Below, piece after piece: positions 8,997 through 18,694 of a DNA stretch of 21,381 nucleotides. This stretch comes from Saprospirales bacterium (GTDB lineage: Bacteria > Bacteroidota > Bacteroidia > Chitinophagales > Saprospiraceae). Within the stretch, counting starts at the first letter, position 1, and every line of letters begins with the position of its first letter. A program made the position numbers and the translations under genes. Below the pieces are notes generated by a model that did not search any database, was not told the DNA's origin, and saw only the letters and a list, made by a program, of their open reading frames with translations. Location: positions 1 to 21,381 of the forward strand of contig JADJBL010000018.1 in assembly GCA_016703765.1 (NCBI GenBank). Direction: 5' to 3'.

Positions 8997-9032
8997 AAAT
9001 CATGGGAATCAGAGGAATCACACAAATCACAG
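8997..9032. repeat. Four tandem degenerate 9-bp units (RAATCAnnn)
   Basis: AAATCATGG, GAATCAGAG, GAATCACAC and AAATCACAG follow each other without gaps, in the 60-bp space between the CotH gene stop (9034-9036) and the ATG of the gene at 8973. All share (A/G)AATCA at fixed 9-bp spacing. Similar AATCA-rich intergenic strings are, from memory, dispersed in many bacterial genomes. The role is unknown; it does not form a strong hairpin. Confidence 0.6.
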
Positions 9033-9033
9033 T

Positions 9034-11353
9034 TCAGACAAAGTTTCTTCTCCAGTGCCGCCAAAAAAGCAGAAAGACGCAAAGCAATATGACAGCGGCT
9101 GCGCCGCCCATTTCGATCCAGATTTGCTGGCGGGCGCGAAGGGTGCTTTCTACGTAGTAGATATTCGCTGAGTTGGGCGTTCCGGCGCCGGGCTGTACTT
9201 CCCAGTTTTCGGGGTCGCCGTTGTCGAGGGAGGGCAGGAGGAGGTTTAGGGTAAAGAGGGAATCCATCGGGGCAAGATCGTAGCCCATGCTGTCTACCAG
9301 CGCGCCTTCCGAAGAAAAAAGCCCCATTCGTTCGCGGCGTTTGCTCAGTCCGAAACCCAGGTTGCCCACGTATCGGTAAGCCTCCGGGTATTTTTTCAGG
9401 AAAGATTCCACATTCTCGCAGACCACCATATATCCTTTCGCGGGCAGCAGAATATGGGGGAACATGAAATTATTATCCGCATCGGTGAGCATCCAGCCGG
9501 AGAGCTGGAACCGTTTCGGCCGATTGATTGTACAACTCGATCCAGTCGCCTGCTTCCTTGTCGTTGCAGGCTATCTCGTTGATGAGGATCTTGCCGGCCA
9601 GGGGGTGGTCAAAGCGCTCAAAAACCGCACGGATGCGGGTGGGATCGTCGCGAAGCGTGAGGGTCAGCACAGGCGATTTGACGTTGCCGATGGCGCCTTC
9701 CCAGCGAACAAAGCGAAAGCCCAGCGCGGGAACGGCCTCCAGCCGGATGGGGATCTTTTCGAAATACACGCCCCTGAACAGCTTGGGTTTCAGCAGCAGG
9801 TTGCCGTTCAGTTTGACCGTGCCTCCTTCGTCCACCTCTACTTCGAGGTCGCGCATTTTGCCCACGTCGAACTTCTCCATGATGTGCATCCGCACGTATT
9901 CGGGGCGTTTGCGGGCAAAGACCCGCAACTTTTCGATCTCGGCCAGCCAGCGCTCCTCGCTCAGGTTCCAGCGATCGAGGTGGCGGGGCATTTCCGGTTC
10001 GTAAAGTCGTTGAAACCAATCGATCCGGTTCTCCACATCGAAACTCGCAAAACTGGTGTTGAGGTGGTCTGCAAAGCGATTGATAAAGGCCCTTTTGAAT
10101 TCCGGATTTTCGAGTAAGTGCCGCAGAATAAAAGTGCTCCAGGGCGGATTCGGCCAGGCCGGCCCAACGGAAGCCGTATGAAAAGCCAGGCTGTTATTCA
10201 TATATGCCTGGTCTTCGTGCAGCCCGAATCCCCAATCGGTGTCGTATAATATCCAGCGCCAGCGGCTGCCGGGCTCTTTGGGCCTCCAATAACGGATATT
10301 GCCCCCGGCGTCCTGATTGTCGAAATAGATCTGGGCGATCTCGTAATCCATGAAATTCTGCACATCTATTTCCGACTCGACCCGGGCATAATTGACGGGG
10401 TCCACCAGGCTGTTCTTCTCCATAAATTGGAGTAGTTGGAGGTAATCCCCCGGCTTCCCTTTGCGGGAATACCGATGCTCGAGCAGGTCCAGGCTATCCT
10501 TGTCCACATCGTGATGCGCGGCGAGGAAATAGCGGTTAATCTTTTCCCGGATATTGTAAATACCCCAGTATTTGCCGTTGATATACACATGGGAGGGCCG
10601 GAAATCCTGTACGTCCATATCCCACTTCTCCACGAGGCTGGTCATAAAGGCGTCGCGGAAATGGGTTTTGCCGAAGTCGCTCCCCGAATTGCGAAACACC
10701 AGGAATTTGAACTTCTTCAACCCGCTTTTCCCAAAAACCGGGTGGTCGATCCGGTTGACCCCGTATCGATCGCGGGCCACAATGGCAAAGGATTTTTGAG
10801 GAAACAACCTGCTCATGCCTCCGAACAGGCGAAATCCCATCTGACTGCGAAAGACGCAGGTCCCGTCCGTTTCGAATATCTCCGCATTGATCGGAAACTC
10901 GTCCTTCGACCAGAAATTGGCGCCCGGCTGTTTCAGGAGGGTGTCCACCGCATTGGGACCCTTGACAAAAAGGCCGGTGCTGGGATTGAAGAGGATGTCG
11001 GGCGGAATGGTTATGGAAACCACCGGAAAAGTGGAGGAGGGCTCGTCGATGAAATAGGTATGGGAAATGATCCGGCTTTTTTCCTGCCCCTTGATGGCCA
11101 GGACGCGGAGCGCCGAGGTGGATTGGATAGAAATAGGCCCCTTGTAAAGCTGGCCGGTTCTGCCGGCGACAGGCGACGTTCCGTCGGTGGTATAGTAAAG
11201 ACGGCATTCCGGACAGAGCAGAGACACCTCGACTCCCGTCTGGTAAAAACCTCCGGGAACGGACACCTCTACCGTCCAGTCGGACTTGCCGGATTGGGCC
11301 ACAACCCAATGCCAGAAGAAAACCGCGATTGCCGTGTAGATGAATTTTCGCAC
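9034..11353 (-). CDS. CotH-kinase family protein with Fn3-associated and lamin-tail domains and a C-terminal membrane anchor, one frameshift
   Basis: About 770 residues, exported. GTG 11353 (or TTG 11356) starts a signal peptide, VRKFIYTAIAVFFWHWVVAQ; no nearby ATG fits. Domains in order: an Fn3-associated/CHB_HEX_C-like domain at about 25-100 (YYTTDGTSPVAG, LYKGPISI); a CotH domain at about 105-440 with FRLFGGMSRLFPQKSF, FLVFRNSG, YWGIYNIREKINRYF, the Asp/Asn/Gln run YFDNQD and the metal-binding-like WILYDTDWGFG; an InlB-repeat-like strand region at about 500-580 (GFRFVRWEG); a lamin-tail domain from about 590 (ILINEIACNDKEAGDWIELY). After a frame change at about 9490-9520 it resumes WMLTDADNN. 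It ends MGGAAAVILLCVFLLFWRH then WRRNFV, a membrane helix plus basic tail rather than a type IX sorting domain. CotH of Bacillus phosphorylates spore coat proteins; the substrate here is unknown. Confidence 0.85.
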
Positions 11354-11442
11354 CAAATATATCTTTCGTAAATTGTAAACTTGTGACTTCTTATCCCCGT
11401 TAAGTAACGTTTTTTTTCAAATATCTTAATTTTCCATTTCCC

Positions 11443-11997
11443 ATGTTAGGTAAGTTCAGCAGATTCATCCTTCGTTTTCCGGGTGGAAAATCCTGGATGG
11501 GACCCCAAACTCCTGGACAAATACGTCGTCATCGTCATTCCGCATACTTCCAACTGGGATTTCCCGCTCGGCCTGCTCGTTCGCCAGGCCATGGACGCGC
11601 CCCATCTCAAATTCATCGGCAAGGATTCCCTGTTCCGCCCTCCCTTCGGCGCCATTTTCCGCTGGCTGGGGGTTACCCGTCGATCGCTCCAAACGCACCC
11701 ATTTTGTCGATTCCATCGTAGACCTGTACAACAGCCAAAGCCGCTTTGTCGTCGTCCTCTCTCCGAGGGTAGCCGGAAAAAAGTAGATCAGCTCAAAACC
11801 GGCTTTTATTACATCGCCCTGGGCGCCGGGGTGCCTATTGTTATGGTCAAATTCGACTGGGGTAGCAAAACCGTTACCTGGCGCGAACCATTCTATCCTT
11901 CAGGCACTTGGGAAACCGATCTCAAAGTTAGCTTGAAGATTATTTCCGTGGGGTACAAGGTAAGCTTCCTCAAAATAGTTATATGTACCAGAGATGA
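11443..11997 (+). CDS. Lysophospholipid (1-acylglycerol-3-phosphate) acyltransferase-like protein, PlsC family, frameshifted
   Basis: A small acyltransferase of the glycerolipid type, acting at the inner face of the cytoplasmic membrane. From ATG 11443 the pieces read MLGKFSRFIL, then WDPKLLDKYVVIVIPHTSNW then DFPLG, which holds the catalytic HX4D box (HTSNWD). FIGKDSLFRPPFGAIFRWLG is the second conserved block, then the frame changes to DRSKRTHFVDSIVDLYN and again to PEGSRKKVDQLKTGFYYIAL, with the third block PEGSR. GVPIVMVKFDWG and FYPSGTWETD follow. A last frame change near 11935 gives DYFRGVQGKLPQNSYMYQR with TGA 11995-11997, a better ending than the longer open frame to 12070. About 185 residues. 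The acceptor lipid is not known. It is divergent from the CotH gene, 90 bp away. Confidence 0.82.
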
Positions 11998-12084
11998 CGA
12001 ATTCCGCTTTTCTCTGCATTCCGGCAGGCTTTTTTTAAACTTTCCTCCCCTCTTCCTGTCTCCTGCCTAATAAATTATTCGCTG

Positions 12085-12932
12085 ATGAATTGGAAAATGA
12101 TCTTTGTTACGGCCTCTTTGCTATTGGCCGGCTTCTTGCTGATCAGTAGCTCGGGCGGCCGCGCAAGTACCGCCGATGAAGGAAATACCGGCGCCCCGGG
12201 GGATGTGGCGGAGGACGACCGCACCTGCCAGAACTGCCACAACAGCGCGGGCATACAAGTAACCCTCCAGCTCTCCATTGCAGACACCTTCGGCATTCCC
12301 GCCGCCTTTTACATCCCCGGAAATATTTACGAAGTAAAAGTAAACGTCCTCGCCGCCGTGGGGACTCCCGCAGCATACGGATTCCAGCTAGTCGCAGAAA
12401 CGAACCTGGACCACCTGTCCACCAATTCGTTTTCCAAGCCTTCGGAAAACGCCCAACTGGTCTCCACCTCCAACAACCGCCAATACGCAGAGCACAAAGA
12501 GCCAAGCGATACCAGCCTCTTCAGCGTCCGTTGGGCCGCTCCGCCCACGGGCTCGGGAAGCGTTACCTTTACGCATGCGGAAACGGAGTGAACCTCGACT
12601 CGATGAACACCGGCGATGGCGCGGCCAAATCCTCCCTGACGCTGTTTGAGGAAGGGATGAGCGCTGTTTCAGAAATAATAGCGGAAACTATTTCGATCTA
12701 CCCCAACCCCGCCTGGGAATCGGTCGCCCTGCACCTGCCGGCCACGACTGCCGGGCCCGCTCAAATCCTGGTTTCGGACCAAAACGGCCATCCCGTCTAT
12801 CGCGAAAAGGCTTTCGCAGCGGGAAACGACTTTATCCATACGATCGGTCTGGCGGGGCTGCCACCCGGCCTGTACATCGTCCAGGTAAAAGGAGTAGGAG
12901 GTTTTTGGAGCGGAAAGTTCCCAACACACTAA
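12085..12932 (+). CDS. Secreted CxxCH protein with type IX secretion sorting domain, one frameshift
   Basis: ATG 12085 starts a signal peptide, MNWKMIFVTASLLLAGFLLI. Next comes GNTGAPGDVAEDDRTCQNCH, where Cys48, Cys51 and His52 form a CxxCH heme c site. The GAPG...CxxCH start followed by a beta-rich domain (VTLQLSIAD, YEVKVNVLAA, SVRWAAPPTGSGSVTF) matches the Reeler-like 'choice-of-anchor' proteins of Bacteroidota. A one-base loss near 12565 shifts the frame from VTFTHAETE to YACGNGVNLDSMNTGDGAAK. The C-terminal ~85 residues are a type A sorting domain (ISIYPNPAWESVALHLPA, GLPPGLYIVQVKGVGGFWSG), so the protein should cross the outer membrane by type IX secretion. About 282 residues. Its redox role, if heme is bound, is unknown. 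A strong terminator follows at once. Confidence 0.85.
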
Positions 12933-12935
12933 GAG

Positions 12936-12997
12936 CTTAGCGTTTAGCGCCTTTGCGGTTATAAAATTTTAACCGCAAAGGCGCTAAGAACGCTAAG
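12936..12997. terminator. Long palindromic repeat, bidirectional terminator between convergent genes
   Basis: TTAGCGCCTTTGCGGTTA (12944-12961) is the exact complement of TAACCGCAAAGGCGCTAA (12970-12987), with an AT-only loop. Outside it, CTTAGCG (12936-12942) pairs with CGCTAAG (12991-12997), giving a stem of about 25 bp with one small bulge. It begins 4 bp after the type IX cargo gene and ends 33 bp before the kmo stop. The AACCGCAAAGGCGCTAAG theme is, from memory, a dispersed intergenic repeat in many genomes, so it may be both a terminator and a REP-like element. Confidence 0.75.
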
Positions 12998-13029
12998 GAC
13001 GCCCCTCAAATCCGGAAATTATTTTGAGA

Positions 13030-14382
13030 CTACGATTCTAGGCCTTTTTTCCAATCCTCAAACAAGGCGTCTACTTCCGGCCGGTCCCAGCTTTGTTCGA
13101 TACCCTGAATCTTCAGTATACGGTCCAGCAGTCGGTCCTGTTCGTCCGAAGCCCGGAGGGCGATGTGGTATGGGGTATCCGAAAACGATACCATCGAATA
13201 GGAGGGCAAAAAGGCGTCCCCGTATTTTCCGTGCAGATGGGCGGCGATCTTTTTGCGGAGCAAGAACTGCGGGTCGGCCACCAGGTCGCGCATTTCGATA
13301 AAATTGCGCAGGGCCAATTCTGCGATGGCATTCCCGTCTTTTATGCGTTCGCGGTTAAACCGGTCGAAGATTTTTTCCCAGTCTTCGTTTAATTCGCCTG
13401 CAAGCTCGTCCAGGATCGTGCAATCTTCAAACCCGGCGTTCATGCCCTGCCCGTAGAAAGGCACGATCGCATGGGCGGCGTCTCCGAGGAGCAAACCCGC
13501 CGCTCGTATTCCCAGGGGCTGCACCGCACCGTCAGCAGCATCCCGGTCGGGTTGTTGCGGAAATCTTCGAGCAGGGTGGGCATCATCGCCATCGCGTCGG
13601 GGAAATAGCGCTGAAAAAAGCCTCCACGTCGGCGTCCGTTTTTAGTTGCTCGAAAGAAGAAGGTCCTTCGTGGGCCAGGAAAAGCGTGCAGGTGAAGCTC
13701 CCGTCGGCATTGGGCAGGGCGATCAGCATGAACTGATGCCTCGGCCAGATATGGAGCGCGTTTTTCTCCAGGAGAAAGCTTCCGCCCGGGCCGGCGGGAA
13801 TCGTCAATTCTTTGTACGAATGGCTGAGGTATTCCTGGGAGTAATCGAAGCGCGGGGTCTTCATCATGCTGCCGCGCACCGCGGAGAATGCGCCATCCGT
13901 GCCGAACAGCAGCGGAGCCTGGACCGTTTTTGGCTCGCCTGTTTGCGCATGCTCGAATACGAGGGTGTTGGTGTCCAGCTCCAGGTCCCGGCAAATTTGG
14001 TCGAAGTGCAGCCTCACATTGGGAAAATCGCCGGCCGCTTTGAGGAGTTCTAGGTTGAGGCCTCCTCTCGAAACCGAGTAGATCGCCTGCCCTTCCTTTC
14101 CGTAGGGTTGAAAAGCCAGCTCACCCTCCACGCTGTGGATCATCCGGCCTTTCATGGGGATGGCATGGGGTTCGATGAGGTCTTTGATGCCGGCCCGTTC
14201 GATGGCCTTCCATCCGCGTCTGCTCATGGCCAGGTTGATGGATCTGCCGCCGGAATAGCCCTTTTTGCCGCATATCCCCGCGGCGTTCGAAAACATCCAC
14301 CTCATAGCCGCGTTTGGCCGGAAAATGGCCCAAAGGAGCCGACCAATCCAGCGCCGACGATAATGCCTCTTTTCTCTTTCAT
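13030..14382 (-). CDS. kmo: Kynurenine 3-monooxygenase, frameshifted
   Basis: A flavoprotein that hydroxylates L-kynurenine to 3-hydroxykynurenine with NADPH and O2, in the tryptophan degradation/quinolinate route. ATG 14382 begins MKEKRGIIVGAGLVGS, the dinucleotide-binding GxGxxG loop. After a frame change come KRGYEVDVFERRGDMR and GGRSINLAMSRRGWKAIERA, a stretch typical of Kmo (SINLAxSxRGxxAL). Then IYSVSRGGLNLELL and GTDGAFSAVRGSMM follow. The second FAD motif reads GLLLGDAAHAIVPFYGQGMN then AGFEDC, also Kmo-specific. It ends FEDWKKGLES with stop 13030-13032. About 450 residues, the family norm. Indels lie near 14260-14330, 13610 and 13510-13530. It is last in a run of same-strand genes, 28 bp after the membrane-protein stop. 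No other kynurenine-pathway gene is in the window. Confidence 0.9.
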
Positions 14383-14410
14383 AAAAACCGGTGATTTATC
14401 GGGTTCTTGT

Positions 14411-15075
14411 TCAAAGGAGGAGAATCCGGAATGCAAAGAGTTGCGCCGCAAAACCAACCATATACCCGCCGTAAAGGTCCAGGTTTTCGTGGGCCTGCAA
14501 AAGCAACCTGGAAGTTCCCACCAAGCCGGCGATCAGGATACCGATCAGCAGGATCGTGCCCATCGTGGTGCGAAGCACTCCGATCGTCCCGAGGTGAATG
14601 AGTACCGGATCGAAGGAGCCAAATCGCAGCAGGATGAGCAACATGCCGATCAGGCCTCCCATGCCGACGGTATGGGCGCTGATCTTGGAAAAAATATTGA
14701 TGAAAAAAGCCAGAAACAGGCCGATGACGCTGCCCAGCACAAACGTGTAAAAGATCGGGGGCATATTCGGATCGTTTCTGAAATTGATGTACAACCACAG
14801 ATAGAAAATGCCCGTGATGATGTAGGGACCGATCCGTTCTTTTTTGTCGCGAAGTTCCATCGACTCCACCAGGCCCAAAAACCGCAGCATCAGCACCGCG
14901 ATGCCGGGTATGACAAAACTGGAGAAAAACACGGCCAGCAGGAGCGGAATTTTTCGGACACCCGGTTCACCCCAAACCAGAACGGATTGATGGTCAGCAG
15001 CAGGACCGTCATGTAGGTCAGGATGAGGAGGTGGAAGAGAAATGAAATGACTTTTGCGATACCGCGAAGGGCCAT
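14411..15075 (-). CDS. Integral membrane protein, PAP2-related, one frameshift
   Basis: About 220 residues with five or six membrane helices. ATG 15075 gives MALRGIAKVISFLFHLLILT and NPFWFG. After an indel near 14960-14970 it continues IPLLLAVFFSSFVIPGIAVL, MELRDKKERIGPYIITGIFY, FVLGSVIGLFLAFFINIFSK, ISAHTVGMGGLIGMLLILLR and a last helix GYMVGFAAQLFAFRILLL. The RxxRIxPY turn and the KISxHTxGxGGL segment resemble a Bacteroidota group often labelled as PAP2/phosphatidic acid phosphatase-like. The full three-motif PAP2 active site (KxxxxxxRP, PSGH, SRxxxxxHxxxD) is not seen, so a phosphatase activity is not claimed. It lies between an OmpA gene (45 bp upstream) and kmo. Confidence 0.7.
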
Positions 15076-15120
15076 AGCCGTGAGTTTCAGGCTGCAAGTT
15101 ACGGGTTTTCGCGCGAACTC

Positions 15121-16756
15121 CTATTTGCCGGCTTCGGCAATTTTGGTGATGCGCACCTCCACCCGCCGGTTGAGACCCCGCTGCTCTTCGTCCTTGTTGT
15201 CGCTCACCGGCCTGGAGGGCCCAAAGCCGACCGTATCGATTCGCCTGGGGTCGACGCCCTTGGTGACCAGAAAATCCTTCACCGCCTTTGCCCGCTTCTC
15301 GGACAGGTCCACCAGCGATTTGTGTTCCCCAATGTTATCGGTATGCCCTTCTATGCGGATGGAAATGCCGGGGCGCTCCAGCAGCAGGATGGCCAGGTTG
15401 TCGAGCTCGCCGTAGGAATTGGGGAGGATAATCGGTTTGGATCGTTCAAAAAAGATGGGCCTCAGACTGATCTTCGCATCTACGGCGAGGGGGTCGAGCA
15501 TCAGGTCCACCTCGTAGTCCTTGCAATAGTAGGTCTCTTTTCGAAATGGACCGGTTGCGGCCGGCCGATAAACCCTTCTTTTTCCGCCACGAGCCGGAGG
15601 CTCCCCCTTTGGGCACGCGAATGCGGAAGTGTCCGTCGGAAGAGAGGTAATAGGTGCGCTGGTATCCCCGCCCGTCAGGCCGGTCAGGACTTTCGCGCCG
15701 ATGGGCTCGCCGGTGGCGGAATTGATGATCCTGCCTTTCACCAGGATCTCCTTCTGTCCTTCCGCTTCCTGGATGCGGAGCCGGAAAATATCGTTCGACC
15801 CGTCGCGGTCGGAGGTGAAATACAGATAGCCGGTGGCTGCATTGAAAAAGGGCTGGCTGTCGTCGGAGGGCGAATTGATGGGCGGCGCAAGCCGGCGTGG
15901 CTGCGTCCACCTCTTCCAGCCGGTGTCTTCCCGTTGGGAAAAATACACGTCGACCCCTTCCGAGCCCGGCCGGTCGGAGGCGAAGAAAGGGTCTTCTTAT
16001 CGTCGGAGAGGGAGGGGGTCGTTTCGTTGCTGGCCGTATTGATCGAGCTCATGATCTCGGGTTCGGTCCAGCTGCCGTCCACTTCCCGGAAGGAAAGGTA
16101 CAGGTCGTTCTGTCCCTTCCCATCGTCCCGGTTTAGGGACATGATGATCACATCCTCATTGCTGCTCAGGGCCAGGTTGACCACGGGCCCCTCGGTGTAA
16201 TAGTTCTTGATGGGCATGGGCTCCGGGGGAGTCCAGGTGCCGTCGAGGCGCTGCCAGACAAAGGAAAAGCCCTTGCGCATGCCCCCTTCCTTCGGAAACT
16301 GGTTGATGACGATGTATTGGTTGGGCTGGGAGGTAGCCGCGCAGATGCTGTTGGGAAAGGCGTTGTTTAAGGGATAAGGCGGGTGGTAAATTTGGTCGAA
16401 GAACTGGTTTCGCTCTCCGCGATCCAGATATCCTGATTGAAATCCGAGCGGGAAGGGTCGGGAAGGAATTTCCCCGACAGCTGGAAATACACCTCCTGGA
16501 GTATCTTGGGGTACTCGCCCGGAGCGGATTCGTAGACGTTCCTTCCGTCCAGGATCATGTTCTTATCGAAATCGGGCGATCCGATCCGGGTAAAGTACAG
16601 GGTATGACCATCTCTGGAAAGCACCGGCGATATCTCGTCGTATTTCGCCGTGTTGATCGTTCCGTTCAGCTTCTCCAGGCTCTGTGCATCAGACCCGTTC
16701 AAGCTCAGGACTAACGACAGGCCGACAGCGCCGATTTTTCTCAGGATGCTCCACAT
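15121..16756 (-). CDS. OmpA-family protein with PD40 beta-propeller repeats, frameshifted
   Basis: An envelope protein anchored to peptidoglycan by a C-terminal OmpA domain. ATG 16756 starts the signal peptide MWSILRKIGAVGLSLVLSLN then GSDAQ. The N-terminal half has WD40-like PD40 repeats: DEISPVLSRDGHTLYFTR, GPVVNLALSSNEDVIIMSLN, ETTPSLSDDKKTL and DSQPFFNAATGYLYFTSDRD then GSNDIF. A short linker follows (VKGRIINSATGEPIGAKV, a carboxypeptidase-regulatory-like strand pair). The OmpA domain is at about 430-540: GHTDNIGEHKSLVDLSEKRA, VKDFLVTKGVDPRRI and GLNRRVEVRI, with the Asp and Arg that bind diaminopimelate in this family. About 545 residues. Indels are near 16370, 15990 and 15560-15620. Such proteins sit in type IX secretion and gliding gene neighbourhoods, but no such gene is adjacent here. 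Confidence 0.88.
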
Positions 16757-16786
16757 AGGTTGGTTTTTGGAATCGCGAACGGTTAA

Positions 16787-17582
16787 TTACAACTTGGCCT
16801 TGATGGCTTGATAAGCCGACTGGTTGGTCATTGTGCCCTTACAAGCGAGTTCCGTTTTCCTTTTTCCATATTCAGCACGCGATTGCCCGGGTCGGGGTGG
16901 GTGCTCAGAAAAGCCGGGGGCGAAGGTTGTCCCTGCATCTTTTGAAAAAACCGGCTGCCCCTGCTGCATTGTAGGTGGTGCCGCAGAGATAGGTCACCGA
17001 GTTTTCATCGGCCTCTGTTTCGTGGTCTCTGCTGAATTTCAGGCCACCACGCTGATGGCGATTTGCTCCAACAAGCCGGCTCCGCTTTCCCGTGATAATC
17101 TGGTACAGCACCTGGATGCCGTACACCTTGGTCAGGTTGCGGGTGGAGTGGCGCATGGCGGCGTGCGCGATCTCATGCCCCATGACTCCAATCAACTGGT
17201 CTTCGGAGTCGAGAAACTTGATGAGCCCGGTGTAGACGTAAATATGTCCTCCGGGGGTACAAAAGGCATTGAGGGTCTTTTTGTCGTCAATGATCTTGAC
17301 TTCCCAGGCAAACTCGTCCTTGTAGGCGACTTTACCGGTGTTCAGGATCTTTTTTGCCAGGCCGCGTACGTAGGAGTAAACTTCTTCATTTCCCTTTTCC
17401 GGAAGGATGGGAAACTGCTTGGGATCGCTCTGGATCTGCTTTTCCACTTCCTTACCCAGGGCGATTTCATCCTGAACGGTAAAGAAGTTGATGCTTTGGC
17501 TGGCTTTTTTCACATCGCAACCGGCCACGCCGTAAACCAAAAAGCCGCAGAGGAGGGCCTTCATTAAAAAAGTGCTTTTCAT
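16787..17582 (-). CDS. M48-family zinc metalloprotease, lipoprotein, frameshifted near the C-terminus
   Basis: A periplasmic or membrane-tethered zinc protease of the BepA/LoiP-like M48 group, likely in quality control of outer-membrane proteins. ATG 17582 gives MKSTFLMKALLCGFLVYGVA then GC, a lipobox with Cys22 as the lipid site. DEIALGKEVEKQI and NAFCTPGGHIYVYTGLIKFL are typical of the family. The zinc site is HEIAH (136-140), with the third ligand in FSRDHETEADENSVTYL. Between these, near 17040-17075, an indel pair garbles about ten residues. Another frame change near 16930-16950 gives FLSTHPDPGNR, the conserved HPxxxxR box, then EKRKTELACKG, ending AYQAIKAKL with stop 16787-16789. About 265 residues. 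OmpA lies 30 bp downstream, so the two are probably co-transcribed. Confidence 0.9.
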
Positions 17583-17646
17583 AGGGATCGATATTTTAGA
17601 GAGTAAAAATGGGAAGTATGGTTGAAATATTTCCCCTAGTATAAAT

Positions 17647-18684
17647 TTAAGAGAATTGTAAGAAACGAATACCTATCCCAATAGAAATGTAGTCAGCCGT
17701 GATAATGTGCGATTTCAAATAAACTCCTCCATAAAACTGCACGCCTGAGCGGACGATGGAGTGGAGGCCCCGTATTGCCAAACTGCCATTCGGTTGCCAG
17801 GAAAACGCCCCGGCGGGTGGCTTCCCTGCGTGCCTGCTCTGCGCTTGCCGCGGAAAAAGTATGCCGGGAAAAGACGAACACGCTTTGATAGTATTCGTAT
17901 TCCCCGCCGATCAGGAGGTTTTGCACCTTGCTGATCCGGTAAATGCCCGCCAGAGAACCGGCAGACCGGCCCCTTGGCAGCGCCCGGAAAACTGGTTTCT
18001 TTATACGCCGGCGAAAAATACCCCTGCACCCCAAAACGGCCGGGCGGTCGTTTGCTCTCCTCCCAGCGCACATACCCCTCTTTTTCCACCGGCTGGGGCG
18101 TGTACCGCAAACTGGCCGAACGGCCAGGATATTGATCCCCAGGTTGGGCATCTGAAAGGCTCCGTTGGAAAATGGGTGAAACTGCCCCCGCAAATACGGC
18201 CCAGCGCGGGAGATGGCAAGCCCGCCGTTAGCCGAAAGCAAGTGGTGTTGTTCATTTGGCTGCCGATGCTGTTGTTCTGCGGGTTGTTTCAGGCGGTCGT
18301 AGGTCCGGTCGATCCAGGCGATGCCGGACCCCACCCGAAAATGGATCATCCACCGAGGTTTGTCGAGGATCTTCAGGGTCAGGTTGGGAAAAAAGGAAAC
18401 GGCGTTTCCCAGGTTTCCCGGTCGCCGAAGTTGTAATAGTGCATGCCAAAGCCCATGAGCGGGTACCCCTGGTGCTGGTGCCATGCTGCTTCCCGAAGGT
18501 TTGGTATTGAAAATTCAACCCTATTCCGTAAGAATGATCCCGGAATGGAAAACGCGATTTTTTTGGTATGCTTGAAAATACGGCCCTGCTCCGTCCCGAA
18601 ATCCCAACTGAAGCCCGGACGCTGGCCAAAGAGCTGGGCAGACCAAAAGCAAAGAAATAAAAGAGTCGGGAGGCAAAAACGCAT
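17647..18684 (-). CDS. PagL-like lipid A deacylase (acyloxyacyl hydrolase family), multiply frameshifted
   Basis: PagL-family barrels in the outer membrane remove an acyl chain from lipid A. ATG 18684 begins MRFCLPTLLFLCFWSAQLFG, a signal peptide ending in GQRPG. HTKKIAFSIPGSF and AWHQHQGYPLMGFGMHYYNF follow, then FFPNLTLKILDKPRWMIHFR then VGSGIAWIDRTYDR. The catalytic region reads FHPFSNGAFQMPNLGINILA; restoring one base near 18170 gives THFSNGA, with the His and Ser of the PagL active site. After more shifts, LIGGEYEYYQS remains. The end is GVYLKSHIITADYISIGIGI then RFLQFS, with stop 17647-17649, which extends beyond the longest open frame. About 345 residues, as in Bacteroidota homologues. 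It starts only about 10 bp after the end of hutH. Confidence 0.8.
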
Positions 18685-18694
18685 AGGCTTTGAC

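Noticed and set aside
11354..11361. Reverse-strand TATATTTG, a full match to the Bacteroidota -7 box, at the CotH gene start
   Set aside because: It overlaps the GTG/TTG start codon itself, so transcription would begin inside or after the start. No alternative start downstream keeps the signal peptide.
10436..11371. A 311-codon plus-strand open frame opposite the CotH gene
   Set aside because: It is the antisense shadow of the CotH coding sequence, which has a signal peptide and clear domains; the plus-strand product has no recognisable motif or start context.
11397..11419. CGTTAAGTAACG followed by eight T residues, terminator-like
   Set aside because: The stem is only 4-5 bp with a tiny loop, and it lies between divergent genes, where no plus-strand transcript should need to end.
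12014..12037. CTGC...GCAG followed by a T-run after the PlsC-like gene
   Set aside because: The stem is four to five base pairs with one wobble pair, too weak to call a terminator with confidence.
14108..15016. A 302-codon plus-strand open frame over the kmo start and the membrane-protein gene
   Set aside because: It has a His/Gln/Asp-rich low-complexity texture typical of antisense reading of a membrane protein. The reverse-strand genes are recognisable families.
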